NCBI RefSeq assembly: GCF_008728515.1
Contig: NC_044995.1
Location: 40,567,536 to 40,631,535, forward strand
Origin: Papio anubis
Taxonomy: Eukaryota; Chordata; Mammalia; Primates; Cercopithecidae
Direction: 5' to 3'
DNA: 64,000 bases
Part shown: piece by piece, positions 57,301-63,002 of the stretch
Layout: the number at the start of each line of letters is the position of its first letter
Position numbering within the stretch: position 1 is the first letter of the stretch
Program-made: the position numbers and the translations under genes
The notes under the pieces: model-generated
The model's input: only the letters and a program-made list of their open reading frames with translations
Told to the model about the DNA's origin: nothing
Databases searched by the model: none

Positions 57301-60300
57301 CCCCGCAGTGCCTTATCATTCCCCATGAATGCACCATCATTAATGACTCGAGGCCTCAAATCCTCCTATCCTGTTTCCTGACCTACTCAATGAGTGTTCA
57401 TTCACCCTGTGTCTCCGTTCTCTGCCCCCCTCCTTGGCATGTGGGTTTTCCAGCCTGCCCAGTGGACCCCCTCAGTCTACTGGGACCAGGGCTGGAGTCA
57501 GGGTGCTTGGTTGCACCCCCAGACCAGGCTATACTCACGCCACAGTGTCGCAATGGCTGGGGCCGCTGGGTGACCTGATCAGTCGGGGAGGGCTGACCAG
57601 TGCCCACCCGGTGCCTCCCTCCCACAGGTGGCGCTGCCGGGCATGCGCTGGGTGGACGGTCACAAGGGCGTGTTCAGTGTGGAGCTCACGGCCGCGTCCT
57701 CTGTGCACCCCCAGGTACGGGGTGGGGCAGGAACCCAAGAGTCCTGCCCTGCTCCCCTCTTGCCTGCCCTAGGATTGAGTAACAGTTGCCGATGGCCAGG
57801 GAGGTCTGGCCTCGGGCCTTGGACGTGACTTTGGTCAGCTGGGCCCAGCTTTCAGGGAAGCTGCTGATTCAGGTGGGGGTGGTCTTCGTCCCCTGGGGCC
57901 CCACCCTGCTCACTCCACGTCCCTACCCAGGACCCCCACCTGGACAAATTCTTCACCCTGGTGCATGTCCTGGAGGAGGGGGCCTTCCCATTCCGGCTCA
58001 AGGACGCTGTGCTGAGCGAGGGCAACGTGGAGCAGGAGCTGCGGGCCAGTCTTGCAGCACTGCGCCTGGCCAGCCCCGAACCCCTTGTGGCCTTCTCCCA
58101 CCACGTGCTGGACAAGCTCGTGCGTCTGGTCGTCAGGCCCCCAATCATCAGTGGCCAGATTGGTAAGCGGATGTGGCCTCAGACCTCAGTTTCCCCATCC
58201 AGCACATGGCTCCTCAGTCCTGAGGTCCTGAGGGAACTTCTATAGGTCCATTTACCTCTCTAGCCATTTGTCTCATCTGATAAATGACCCCCAGTCCCCT
58301 ACACCCAGAGAAGGTCTTCTGTGACCCTTTGGCTGGGCACGGCGGCTCACGCCTGTCATCCCAGCACTGTGGGAGGCCGAGGCGGGCAGATCACCTGAGG
58401 TCAGGAGTTCAAGACCAGCCTGACCAACATGGAGAAACCCCATCTCTAGTAAAAATACAAAATTAGTTGGGCGTGGTAGCACGTGCCTGTAATCCCAGCT
58501 ACTTGGGAGGCTGAGGCAGGAGAACTGCTTGAACCTGAGAGGCAGAGGTTTCAGTGAGCCAAGATCATGCCACTGCACTCCAGCCAGGGCAACAAGAGCA
58601 AAAATCCATCTAAAAAAAAAAAAAAAAATCTGTGACCCTTTAATGAGCACATGATCAATCGAATCCTGATGTCTTTATATTTGGAAAGTGGGCGGGGAGG
58701 TGAGAGGCCTTGGGCCCTGGAACTTGACCTCTGCTTTGCCCGGCAGTGAACCTGGGCCGTGGAGCCTTTGAAGCAATGGCCCATGTAGTCAGCCTTGTCC
58801 ACCGGAGCCTGGAGGCAGCCCAGGATGCCCGCGGTCACTGCCCACAGCTGGCTGCCTACATCCACTACGCATTTCGCCTGCCTGGCACTGAGCCCAGCCT
58901 CCCGGATGGTGAGTTTGTAGAAATCCCTGGGAGATAAGAAATATCTAGGAGAAGAGGCTGGGTGCGGTGGCTCGCACTTGTAATCCCAGGACTTTGGGAG
59001 GCCGAGGTGGATGGATCATTTGAGGTCAGGAGATCGAGATCAACCTGGCCAACATGATGAAACCCTGTTTCTACTAAAAATACAAAAATTAGCTGGGGCC
59101 AGGCACAGTGGCTTATGCCTATAATCCCAGCACTTTAGGAGGCCAAGGCAGGTGGATCACTTCAGGGGGTCAGGAGTTCAAGACCAGCCTGGCCAAAATG
59201 GTGAAACCCCGTCTCTACTAAAAATACAAAAATTAGCCAGGTGTGGTGGTAGGTGCCTGTAATCCCAGCTACTAGGGGGGCCGAATCATTTGAACCCGGG
59301 AGGCAGAGGTTGCAGTGAGCCAAGATCATGCCACCGCACTCCAGCCTGGGTGACAGAGTGAAACTCCGTCTCAAAAAAAAAAAAAATTAGCCAGGTGTGG
59401 TGGCACACGCCTATAGCCCCAGCTACTCAGGAGGCTGAGGCAGAAGAATCACTTGAACCCGGGAAATGGAGGTGGCAGTGAGCCGAGATCACGCCACTGC
59501 ACTCCAGCCTGGGCGACAGAGCAAGACCCTGTTTCAAAAAAAAAAAAAAGGAAAGAAAGATCTGGGAGAAGAGCATCCAAGTAGTGAGAATAGCATGTGC
59601 AAAGGCCCTGAGGCCTCACAGGCCTTGGCTGGTTTGAGCAACTTGCAACAGAGATAATGTCTTGCCCACTTTTGCCCCATCCTTAGGCTGTGGTTTCTGT
59701 TTGCTTGGCTGGAAAATGATTTAGTCAGTCAGCAAGCCTCTTCAGTAGCTTGGAGCGGGGACTGAAGCTGGACCGCCTGGATGTGAATCCTGGCCCTGCC
59801 ACCTACAATCTCTGTGACCTTGAGCGTGTGACGTCACTTCTCTGAGCCTGTTTTTCCTTTTGCAAAACAGCGATAATAATAGTACCCACCTCATGGGGGC
59901 GCTGGTCATAGTAAATGACATAATAAACCACACAAAATGGTTAGCACAAAATGGTAATCCCTCTACAGAGTTGGATTTTTTTTTTTTTTTTTTTAATTTG
60001 CCAAATAAACACCAACCCCTATGTGTCGTAAGTTTCAGGGTTTTTCTTTTTCTTCTTCTTTTTTTTTTTTTTTTTTTTTTTCGAGACGGATCTCGGCTTG
60101 CCACCAGGGCTGGAGTGCAGTGACTGGATCTCAGCTCACTGTGCCCGGCCCTGTTCATCTCTGCCCGCCTTCTCGAGGCTGGGACTATGGCGCCGCTTCA
60201 CCGCCTCCGGCTAGTTTTGTATTTTTTTTTAGTAGAGATGGGAGCTCACTGGTATACAGGATGGTCTGACCTGACCTGTGATCCGCCTGCCTGCTCTCCA

Positions 60301-61603
60301 GCTGGGAGTTTTGAGCCATCACGCCTGCCTCTTTTCTCTTCTTTTTAAGAGCTGGGGCTGGCTGGTACGGTGACCTCACAGCTGTAATCCTGCTCTTTGG
60401 GAGGCTGAGGCGATGGATCACCTGAGGTCAGGAGTTTGAGACCAGCCTGGCCAACACATGGTAAAACCCCATCTCTACTAAAAATACGAAAATTAGGCCG
60501 GGTGCAGTGGCTAATGCCTGTAATCCCAGCACTTTTGGAGGCTGAGGCAGGCAGATCACGAGGTCAACACATCGAGACCATCCTGGCCAGCCAGCAGTCT
60601 TTCTACTAAAAATGCAAAATGAGCTGGGCATGGTGGCGATGCCTGTAGTCCCAGCTACTGGGAGGCTGAGGCAGGAGAATCATATGAACCTGAGGAGTTC
60701 TCAAAGAGCTGAGATCGCCTTCCATTGCACTCCATAGCCTGGTGACAGAGGGAAGACTCTGTCTCATTTGTGAAAAAAATAGGTGGGCATGTGGTATTTG
60801 TGTAATCCTAGCTACTCAGGAGGTTGAGGCAGGAGAATTGCTTAAACCCAGGAGGCAGGTGCGTTGCAGGTGAGCGAGTTCACTTACATGGCACTCCAGC
60901 TGACAAGAGCGAAACTTTCTTAAAACAAAAAAGGAACAGTCAGGGTCTTACTCTGTCGGCCAGGCTAGGCGTGCAGGCAGTCACGATCATAACTCACTGC
61001 TGCCTTAAACTGGCTGGGCCTGGGCATCCTGTTGCCGGGCCGGGCTGGTGGCTCAAGCCTGTAATCCCAGCACTTTGGGAGGCCGACCGGGCGATCACGA
61101 GGTCAGGAGATCGAGACCATCCTGGCTAACACAGTGAAACCCTGTCTCTCAGCCAGGAAGCAGCAAAAATAGCTGGGCGCCGGGTGGCGGCTCTAGTCCC
61201 AGCCAATCGGGAGGCTAAGGCAGGAGAATGGCTTAAACCGGGGAGGCGAGCTTGCAGCAAGCTGGAGATCCGGCCACTGCACTCCAGCCCGGCGGTAGAG
61301 TGAGACTCACTTCAAAAGGCCGGGCGCTGTGGTTCGCCTGTAATCCCAGCACTTTGGGAGGCCGAGACGGGCGGGATCACGAGGTCAGCGATCGAGACCA
61401 CATCCTGGGTGAAACCTGCCTACTAAAAAATTTCAAATACAAAAGCGCAAACGCCAGTCGGCAAGGTGGCGGGCGCCTGTAGTCCCAGCTACTCGGGAGG
61501 CTGAGGCAGGAGAATGGCGTAAACCCGGGAGGCAGGCGGAGCTTGCAGTGAGCTGAGATCCTGCCACTGCATTCCAGCCTGGGCTAGAGCCAGACTCCGC
61601 CTC

Positions 61604-61635
<32 letters not shown>

Positions 61636-63002
61636 TCCTGTTGCCTCTCAGCTCTCTCTCCTGGGCAACCGAACCACAGGTGCACTGCCATGTCTCGGGC
61701 TAATTTTTCATTACTTTTTAGACAGAGTCTATGTTGGCTGGCTGGGCTTGAACTCTGGCTACCAAGGGCCCTGGCTTGCCCTCCCAAAGTGCTGGGATTA
61801 TAGGCATGAGCCACTGTACCTGGCCTATTCTCAGTTTTTCAATGCCCCCAACTCTGTGAGGCGGTAGTCATACTTATTTTATAGATGAGGAATTTGGAAG
61901 GTCAGAGAAGGAAAGTGATTTTGCAAAGATTAGCTAAGTAGGAAGGGACTGGGAGGCATCACATCAGGTGGGTGGGTGGCTGACCCTATTCACTCCATCC
62001 TCAGGGGCCCCTCCAGTGACAGTGCAGGCTGCCACACTGGCCTGTGGCTCTGGTCGCCCCATAAGCCTCTACCTGGCGCGTTCCAAAAGCATCAGCAGCA
62101 GCAACCCTGACCTCGCCGTGGCCCCTGGCTCTGTGGATGACGAGGTTTCCCGCATCCTGGCCAGCAAGGTAGGGCAACGGGGGCCCTGGAATCTCCAGGC
62201 TTAGTGGTTGTAGCTGCCACGTGGGTGGGCAAAGAATCTCTGCTGATGAAACATGGGAAACAACAGAGACGACAACATGGATGAAGGCTTAACTCTGGGC
62301 AGCAGATTTGGGCTGGGCTGTCTCAGGTTGTGGGGTATGGATCAGACTTGGTACTGAGCTCTGTACTCCATGACTGACCCGAGGACGATGGCAGAGCTTG
62401 GCGTGGCTGAACAAAGAGCAATATGTACTTTCCTAGTGTAGCAGGTGCATATACACATTCACCCCGTGCATATACAGACACGGGTGCATATACACATTCA
62501 CCCCATGCCTCTACTTACGCAGGTGCATATACACAGTCACCCTGTGCCTGTATGTACACGGGTCTGTATTCACCTCATGCATATACGTATACGGGTGTGT
62601 ATACATATGCACCCCATGCACAGACGTACAGGGGTGTGTATGCATGCACCCATGGACCCACATACACAAGTATGTATAGGCATGCACCCAATGGACCTAC
62701 ATACATATGCACATTTTTCAGGATTTTCAGGACGTATGATGATACACATACGTGGGCACATTTTTCAGAATTTTCAGGACATATGATGATACATACGTGG
62801 GCACATGTATGGTCCGGAACCATGTCCACGCTTGGTATTTCATGCTGCTTTCCCTGCCCTCCACTGGGGATGCTAGCACTTCTCCGTGTATCTCCAGGGC
62901 ATCGATCGCTCACACTCCTGGGTGAATTCCGCTTATGCTCCAGGAGGCAGTAAGGCTGTGCTGCGGCGGGCGCCCCCTTACTGTGGGGCCGACCCCAGAC
63001 AG
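32270..63002 (+). CDS. DOCK6: DOCK6, coding exons 1-23 (N-terminal 941 codons; gene continues past the window)
   Basis: Dedicator of cytokinesis 6, a cytoplasmic guanine-nucleotide exchange factor of the DOCK-C (zizimin-related) group that activates Rac1 and Cdc42 and promotes actin remodelling and neurite growth; human loss-of-function causes Adams-Oliver syndrome type 2 (established knowledge). Twenty-three exons were joined by eye. Every junction is GT-AG and keeps frame, giving 941 codons of about 2,047 in human. The start [15 protein letters not shown] has a strong Kozak context (gaccATGG) in a CpG island. In order: basic/serine-rich N terminus, DOCK-C/D N-terminal domain (about 60-170), acidic/serine linkers, DHR-1/C2-type phosphoinositide-binding domain (about 548-720), then the start of the helical ARM-like scaffold and a serine-rich segment ([11 protein letters not shown]). 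The DHR-2 catalytic domain is outside. Intron 14 contains ANGPTL8 on the opposite strand. No frameshift or premature stop is seen. A few residues differ from the human protein as I remember it. Confidence 0.97.
32314..33767. other. DOCK6 intron 1, promoter-proximal unique part
   Basis: CpG-rich to about 32700, then ordinary unique DNA. At 33480-33640 an old repeat family ('gcaaaggccctgaggcagg'). Confidence 0.7.
33768..34075 (-). mobile_element. Alu (AluS-like)
   Basis: Small deletion in the left monomer ('gatctgcatacctcccaaag'). Confidence 0.93.
34077..34368 (-). mobile_element. Alu (AluJ-like)
   Basis: Abuts the previous Alu in the same sense. Confidence 0.9.
34388..34427 (+). repeat. Two-copy 20-bp tandem duplication
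   Basis: 'ttggtctgtatgtccaaaa' twice in direct succession, just before a lone Alu right monomer. Confidence 0.9.
34428..34600 (+). mobile_element. Alu right monomer
   Basis: Begins 'agctgggcgtggtggtggg'; no left monomer. Confidence 0.88.
34820..35050 (-). mobile_element. Possible old L1 3' fragment
   Basis: 'ttggagtggaattgctggat' and 'gtatctacaccttggagtgg' resemble reverse L1 ORF2-end sequence, much diverged. Low certainty. Confidence 0.4.
35069..35120 (+). repeat. (CT)n(GT)n microsatellite, DOCK6 intron 1
   Basis: A CT run followed by about fifteen GT units; likely polymorphic. It marks the left edge of an error-rich stretch. Confidence 0.95.
35121..36321. repeat. Alu sequence with dense small indels (probable assembly error), block B
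   Basis: Traces of about four Alus in both senses, with indels throughout ('tctcacc' for 'ctcaggcctgt', 'gtttagtgacagtttcacc'). Lies in intron 1. Confidence 0.7.
36322..36368 (+). repeat. (AAAT)n microsatellite
   Basis: Around ten AAAT units formed from an Alu A-tail. Confidence 0.95.
36369..37040. other. Unique sequence, DOCK6 intron 1
   Basis: No exon or regulatory element recognised. Clean sequence between two repeat blocks. Confidence 0.5.
37048..37350 (-). mobile_element. Alu (AluS-like)
   Basis: Complete. Confidence 0.93.
37358..37751 (-). mobile_element. AluJ-like with a ~125-bp foreign insert
   Basis: Parts 37358-37527 and 37651-37751, interrupted between 'aatggggtctccctac' and 'gcccaggctggtcttg' by non-Alu DNA. 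Confidence 0.82.
37781..38076 (+). mobile_element. AluY-like
   Basis: Complete. Confidence 0.94.
38277..38582 (-). mobile_element. AluY-like with target duplication
   Basis: gggactcactc at 38266-38276 and 38583-38593. Confidence 0.95.
38614..38856 (+). mobile_element. 5'-truncated Alu
   Basis: Begins 'aggcaggcggatcacttgag'. Confidence 0.88.
38861..39161 (+). mobile_element. Alu (AluS-like)
   Basis: Complete. Confidence 0.93.
39481..39765 (-). mobile_element. Alu (AluS-like) with target duplication
   Basis: catcctccttgattt at 39466-39480 and catcctccctgattt at 39766-39780. Confidence 0.94.
39781..40449. other. Unique 3' part of DOCK6 intron 1
   Basis: Repeat-free. The pyrimidine tract before exon 2 is at 40420-40449. 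Confidence 0.6.
40450..40537 (+). CDS. DOCK6: DOCK6 exon 2
   Basis: Residues 15-44, from [17 protein letters not shown] to a serine/arginine-rich run ending SSSLG. Acceptor tgcag, donor gtaagt; ends in phase 0 after an 8.1-kb first intron. Confidence 0.96.
41222..41397 (+). CDS. DOCK6: DOCK6 exon 3
   Basis: Residues 45-103, acidic, beginning [19 protein letters not shown] and ending IPKDE. This is the start of the DOCK-C/D family N-terminal domain. Donor gtgggt, two bases into a codon. Confidence 0.96.
41629..41697 (+). CDS. DOCK6: DOCK6 exon 4
   Basis: Residues 103-126 ([20 protein letters not shown]), a well conserved part of the DOCK-C/D N-terminal domain. Acceptor tacag, donor gtgagt. 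Confidence 0.97.
41931..42060 (+). CDS. DOCK6: DOCK6 exon 5
   Basis: Residues 126-169, starting [12 protein letters not shown] and including [17 protein letters not shown]. Acceptor tgctag, donor gtgagg; ends phase 0 at GPEDS. Confidence 0.96.
42200..42395 (+). repeat. L2/MIR-type remnants, DOCK6 intron 5
   Basis: 'acatttattgagtgcttagg' and 'acatttactgggcacttact'; related in wording to the intron 6 array. Confidence 0.55.
42452..42614 (-). mobile_element. Alu right-monomer fragment
   Basis: Stops after the A-rich linker region. Confidence 0.88.
43098..43310 (+). CDS. DOCK6: DOCK6 exon 6
   Basis: Residues 170-240: a serine-rich start ([17 protein letters not shown]) likely to be phosphorylated, then [18 protein letters not shown] and [10 protein letters not shown]. 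71 codons, phase 0 on both sides. Donor gtaggt. Confidence 0.97.
43571..43876 (+). mobile_element. Alu (AluS-like) in the intron 6 array
   Basis: Left monomer slightly shortened; CAAAAA tail. Confidence 0.92.
43887..43960 (+). mobile_element. Short Alu 5' fragment with its own A-tail
   Basis: Only the first ~58 bases of an Alu then A13. tagcttctg on both sides (43878 and 43962). Confidence 0.88.
44143..44753 (-). mobile_element. AluS-like, split by a young AluY
   Basis: Parts 44143-44331 and 44653-44753; aaaataaattttt flanks the whole. Confidence 0.93.
44332..44639 (-). mobile_element. Young AluY of Old World monkey type, nested
   Basis: 'gattacaggcttgagccacc'. Exact 13-bp duplication gagatggggtttc at 44319-44331 and 44640-44652. 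Confidence 0.95.
45428..45567 (+). mobile_element. Alu right monomer
   Basis: 'gcaatcccagctactccaga' to A-tail. Confidence 0.9.
45830..45915 (+). CDS. DOCK6: DOCK6 exon 7
   Basis: Residues 241-269 ([20 protein letters not shown], then ILVKCLSL). Acceptor ggcag, donor gtgagt. Confidence 0.96.
46579..46850 (+). mobile_element. Alu (AluS-like), short 3' deletion
   Basis: 'ctccagcctcaaaaaac' lacks the usual last 25 bases. Confidence 0.92.
46851..47391. other. Unique/old-repeat intron 7 sequence
   Basis: 'aggatggaaggg' and 'ttatggtggccattcaggtg' suggest an ancient repeat; no exon. Confidence 0.45.
47392..47985 (+). mobile_element. Alu split by an AluY-like copy
   Basis: Left monomer 47392-47526, right monomer 47814-47985. 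Confidence 0.9.
47527..47813 (+). mobile_element. AluY-like nested in the previous Alu
   Basis: 'gatcacgaggtcaggagatc'; small deletion after 'gacca'. Confidence 0.92.
48168..48234 (+). CDS. DOCK6: DOCK6 exon 8
   Basis: Residues 269-291 ([20 protein letters not shown]). Acceptor tgtag, donor gtagga; ends phase 0 after a lysine cluster. Confidence 0.97.
48334..48483 (+). CDS. DOCK6: DOCK6 exon 9
   Basis: Residues 292-341, from [20 protein letters not shown] to [11 protein letters not shown]. Human has Met where this copy has Ile in NSDSxKG (from memory). Fifty codons, phase 0 both ends; donor gtgcct is weak. Confidence 0.97.
48484..49136. other. DOCK6 intron 9, unique part
   Basis: MIR-like 'ttggggaaactgaggcacag' at 48989. 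No exon. Confidence 0.55.
49137..49439 (+). mobile_element. Alu (AluS-like), first of three in a row
   Basis: Complete. Confidence 0.93.
49440..49609 (+). mobile_element. Half-length Alu, second in the row
   Basis: Left start fused to right monomer. Confidence 0.88.
49610..49909 (+). mobile_element. AluY-like, third in the row
   Basis: 'gatcacgaggtcaggagatc'; complete. Confidence 0.94.
49920..50042 (+). mobile_element. Alu left monomer
   Basis: Ends 'cctgtctctataatacatac' in a CATA microsatellite. Confidence 0.87.
50043..50070 (+). repeat. (CATA)n microsatellite, DOCK6 intron 9
   Basis: Six CATA units at the end of an Alu left monomer. Confidence 0.95.
50351..50431 (+). CDS. DOCK6: DOCK6 exon 10
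   Basis: Residues 342-368 ([20 protein letters not shown], then KEVDTAK). Acceptor cgcag, donor gtaagt. Confidence 0.97.
50526..50679 (+). CDS. DOCK6: DOCK6 exon 11
   Basis: Residues 369-420: [20 protein letters not shown] helix, then [20 protein letters not shown] and an acidic RDSDSEG tail. Acceptor catag, donor gtgagg. Confidence 0.97.
50779..50790 (-). promoter_or_regulatory. CTCF core motif (reverse), DOCK6 intron 11
   Basis: GCCCTCTGCTGG is a 12/12 match to the reverse complement of the CTCF core, in unique GC-rich intron between exons 11 and 12. Confidence 0.6.
50864..50991 (+). CDS. DOCK6: DOCK6 exon 12
   Basis: Residues 420-462: arginine-rich linker ([16 protein letters not shown]), then [20 protein letters not shown] and NFFKQ. 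Acceptor tctag, donor gtgtcc is non-canonical beyond GT. Confidence 0.95.
51097..51190 (+). CDS. DOCK6: DOCK6 exon 13
   Basis: Residues 463-494 ([20 protein letters not shown], then [11 protein letters not shown]). Acceptor tgtag, donor gtgcgt. Confidence 0.96.
51463..51559 (+). mobile_element. Alu 5' fragment
   Basis: Cut by the next Alu at 'accagcctggg'. Confidence 0.85.
51561..51869 (+). mobile_element. Alu (AluS-like)
   Basis: Complete; intron 13. Confidence 0.93.
52045..52207 (+). CDS. DOCK6: DOCK6 exon 14
   Basis: Residues 494-548, leading into DHR-1 ([50 protein letters not shown]). Donor gtacgg opens the 4-kb intron that houses ANGPTL8. Confidence 0.97.
52328..52333 (-). terminator. 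ANGPTL8: ANGPTL8 poly(A) signal (ATTAAA)
   Basis: ATTAAA on the minus strand, about 235 bases past the stop codon, in keeping with the short 3' UTR of ANGPTL8. No AATAAA is closer. The cleavage site itself is not determined. Confidence 0.55.
52567..52594 (-). CDS. ANGPTL8: ANGPTL8 exon 4 (terminal 28 coding bases)
   Basis: Completes the Arg codon and encodes IHKAALPA then TGA. Human ends LHTAALPA (memory), so two residues differ while length and stop are kept. Acceptor cccag. Confidence 0.92.
52567..54614 (-). CDS. ANGPTL8: ANGPTL8 (betatrophin/lipasin), complete, four coding exons
   Basis: Secreted angiopoietin-like protein 8. It complexes with ANGPTL3 and ANGPTL4 and steers lipoprotein lipase activity between fat and muscle in the fed state; made in liver and fat (established knowledge). 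The spliced frame is 597 bases including stop: 198 residues, the same length as human. Signal peptide about 1-21 ([14 protein letters not shown]..., cleavage after PASA), the LPL-inhibitory segment [16 protein letters not shown] (35-50), then heptad-rich coiled coil to the C terminus. The fibrinogen-like domain of other ANGPTLs is absent, as in all ANGPTL8. Arg59, the residue altered in the common human variant R59W, is Arg here. All introns are GT-AG. The gene lies wholly inside DOCK6 intron 14 in antisense. Start chosen by match to the signal peptide and its position just below a TATA-like box. Confidence 0.97.
52700..52809 (-). CDS. ANGPTL8: ANGPTL8 exon 3
   Basis: Residues 154-190: [20 protein letters not shown], then [17 protein letters not shown]. 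Found by reading the reverse complement, because the frame is split over short exons. Acceptor acag, donor gtgagc. Confidence 0.95.
52890..52990 (+). repeat. MIR remnant, ANGPTL8 intron 2
   Basis: 'ggcctcagtttctccatctg' + 'tacaatggggata'; continues after the next Alu at 53322-53350. Confidence 0.65.
53003..53309 (-). mobile_element. Alu in the MIR, ANGPTL8 intron 2
   Basis: atcgtatggatt at 52992-53003 and attgtatggatt at 53310-53321. Antisense to DOCK6, sense to ANGPTL8. Confidence 0.94.
53404..53681 (+). mobile_element. Alu with exact target duplication, ANGPTL8 intron 2
   Basis: aagaatttattg at 53392-53403 and 53682-53693. Confidence 0.95.
53956..54117 (-). CDS. ANGPTL8: ANGPTL8 exon 2
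   Basis: Residues 100-153, 54 codons, phase 0 both sides: [20 protein letters not shown] and [17 protein letters not shown]. Acceptor cag after a short pyrimidine-poor tract; donor gtaagg. Confidence 0.96.
54318..54614 (-). CDS. ANGPTL8: ANGPTL8 exon 1 (coding)
   Basis: Residues 1-99: signal peptide, LPL-inhibition segment and first coiled-coil helix ([16 protein letters not shown]). Donor gtgggc. Against remembered human sequence it carries several changes in the signal and mature N terminus (for example Ile-Gln for Thr-Arg at 16-17). Confidence 0.97.
54657..54664 (-). promoter_or_regulatory. TATA-like box of ANGPTL8
   Basis: ATAAAAGG on the minus strand, 43-50 bases above the start codon. 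It predicts transcription starting about 15-25 bases before the ATG, that is a very short 5' UTR. Confidence 0.65.
54689..54701. promoter_or_regulatory. HNF1-type palindrome in the ANGPTL8 promoter
   Basis: GTCAATCGTTAAC matches the HNF1 consensus GTTAATNATTAAC at 10 of 12 defined positions and sits about 25 bp above the TATA-like box. HNF1A drives hepatocyte promoters, and ANGPTL8 is liver-enriched. Binding is inferred. Confidence 0.6.
54722..54730. promoter_or_regulatory. C/EBP-like site upstream of ANGPTL8
   Basis: ATTGCACAA resembles the C/EBP palindrome ATTGCGCAAT, 21 bp beyond the HNF1-like site. Short motif, so only suggestive. Confidence 0.4.
54753..54760. promoter_or_regulatory. C/EBP-ATF composite-like element upstream of ANGPTL8
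   Basis: TTGCATCA is the reverse complement of the C/EBP-ATF response core TGATGCAA used by ATF4/CHOP. Eight bases, so chance occurrence is possible. Confidence 0.35.
54946..55254 (-). mobile_element. Young AluY of Old World monkey type, upstream of ANGPTL8
   Basis: 'ggctagttttttgtattttt' and 'gattacaggcttgagccacc'. aatagtgaag at 54934-54943 and 55255-55264. Confidence 0.95.
55400..55560 (+). repeat. MIR remnant
   Basis: 'cctcctgtaaaatggtggtg' to 'ctggcacacagtaggtgca'. Confidence 0.65.
55561..56194. other. 3' part of DOCK6 intron 14
   Basis: Pyrimidine-rich from about 55860 to the exon 15 acceptor. MIR-like 'acagggaaactgaggcccag' near 55668. Confidence 0.55.
56195..56312 (+). CDS. DOCK6: DOCK6 exon 15 (DHR-1 start)
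   Basis: Residues 548-587, first strands of the DHR-1/C2-type lipid-binding domain: [39 protein letters not shown]. Acceptor acag, donor gtcagt. Confidence 0.97.
56384..56454 (+). CDS. DOCK6: DOCK6 exon 16 (DHR-1)
   Basis: Residues 588-611 ([24 protein letters not shown]). Donor gtatgt. Part of the DHR-1 fold. Confidence 0.96.
56723..56861 (+). CDS. DOCK6: DOCK6 exon 17 (DHR-1)
   Basis: Residues 611-657: [32 protein letters not shown], ending ETPVGFT. The FYEEFK...[11 protein letters not shown] block is a DHR-1 signature shared by DOCK proteins. Confidence 0.98.
56949..57050 (+). CDS. DOCK6: DOCK6 exon 18 (DHR-1)
   Basis: Residues 658-691 ([34 protein letters not shown]). Phase 0 on both sides. 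Acceptor cccag, donor gtatgt. Confidence 0.97.
57051..57627. other. DOCK6 intron 18
   Basis: C/T-rich unique sequence; the open frame at 56948-57286 is read-through of exon 18 in another frame. Confidence 0.55.
57628..57714 (+). CDS. DOCK6: DOCK6 exon 19 (DHR-1 end)
   Basis: Residues 692-720 ([29 protein letters not shown]), the last DHR-1 strands. Donor gtacgg. Confidence 0.97.
57931..58162 (+). CDS. DOCK6: DOCK6 exon 20
   Basis: Residues 721-798, the longest exon in the window. [20 protein letters not shown] starts the helical ARM-like scaffold that follows DHR-1; ends PPIISGQI. Donor gtaagc. Confidence 0.97.
58331..58628 (+). mobile_element. Alu with exact target duplication
   Basis: tctgtgacccttt at 58318-58330 and 58629-58641. 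Confidence 0.95.
58747..58908 (+). CDS. DOCK6: DOCK6 exon 21
   Basis: Residues 798-852 ([36 protein letters not shown]). Acceptor ggcag, donor gtgagt. Confidence 0.97.
58956..59555 (+). mobile_element. Alu split by another Alu
   Basis: Left monomer 58956-59096, right monomer 59387-59555. gaaatatctaggagaagag / gaaagatctgggagaagag flank the whole. Confidence 0.9.
59097..59386 (+). mobile_element. Alu nested in the previous Alu
   Basis: Complete; small deletion in the right monomer ('ctactaggggggccgaatca'). Confidence 0.92.
59770..59960 (+). repeat. MIR remnant
   Basis: 'gaatcctggccctgccacct' through 'aacagcgataataatagtac'. Confidence 0.7.
59829..59836. promoter_or_regulatory. Full CRE palindrome inside a MIR remnant
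   Basis: TGACGTCA, the CREB/ATF palindrome, in DOCK6 intron 21 within a MIR-like stretch. Sequence match only. Confidence 0.4.
60020..61775. repeat. Alu cluster with dense small indels (probable assembly error), block C
   Basis: About six Alus in both senses, with frequent single-base gains/losses and odd inserts ('ctgtctctcagccaggaagc', 'ggccgaccgggcgatcacga'). DOCK6 intron 21. Confidence 0.75.
62005..62168 (+). CDS. DOCK6: DOCK6 exon 22
   Basis: Residues 852-906: [20 protein letters not shown], then the serine-rich [20 protein letters not shown]. Human has Arg for Cys and Ala for Ile in the first block (memory). Acceptor ctcag, donor gtaggg. Confidence 0.96.
62444..62710 (+). repeat. ~38-bp minisatellite, about seven units, DOCK6 intron 22
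   Basis: Units follow 'gggtgcatatacacattc' + 'accccatgcatatac'. Spacing is close to 38 bases and divergence is moderate. It sits 190 bases before exon 23. Confidence 0.85.
62711..62810 (+). repeat. Two-copy ~48-bp direct repeat following the intron 22 minisatellite
   Basis: 'cacatttttcaggattttca' + 'ggacgtatgatgatac' then near-identical second copy, ending 'atacgtgggcacat' in both. Confidence 0.85.
62898..63002 (+). CDS. DOCK6: DOCK6 exon 23
   Basis: Residues 907-941 ([35 protein letters not shown]). Acceptor tccag, donor gtgccc. The last exon in the window; no exon 24 sequence is recognisable in the remaining kilobase. Confidence 0.96.

Noticed and set aside
62444..62710. CRISPR-like regularly spaced repeat
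   Set aside because: Units are contiguous and diverged, with no unique spacers, in a primate intron.
62423..62953. 176-codon frame with repeating [10 protein letters not shown] units
   Set aside because: Read-through of the intron 22 minisatellite, overlapping exon 23 in another frame.
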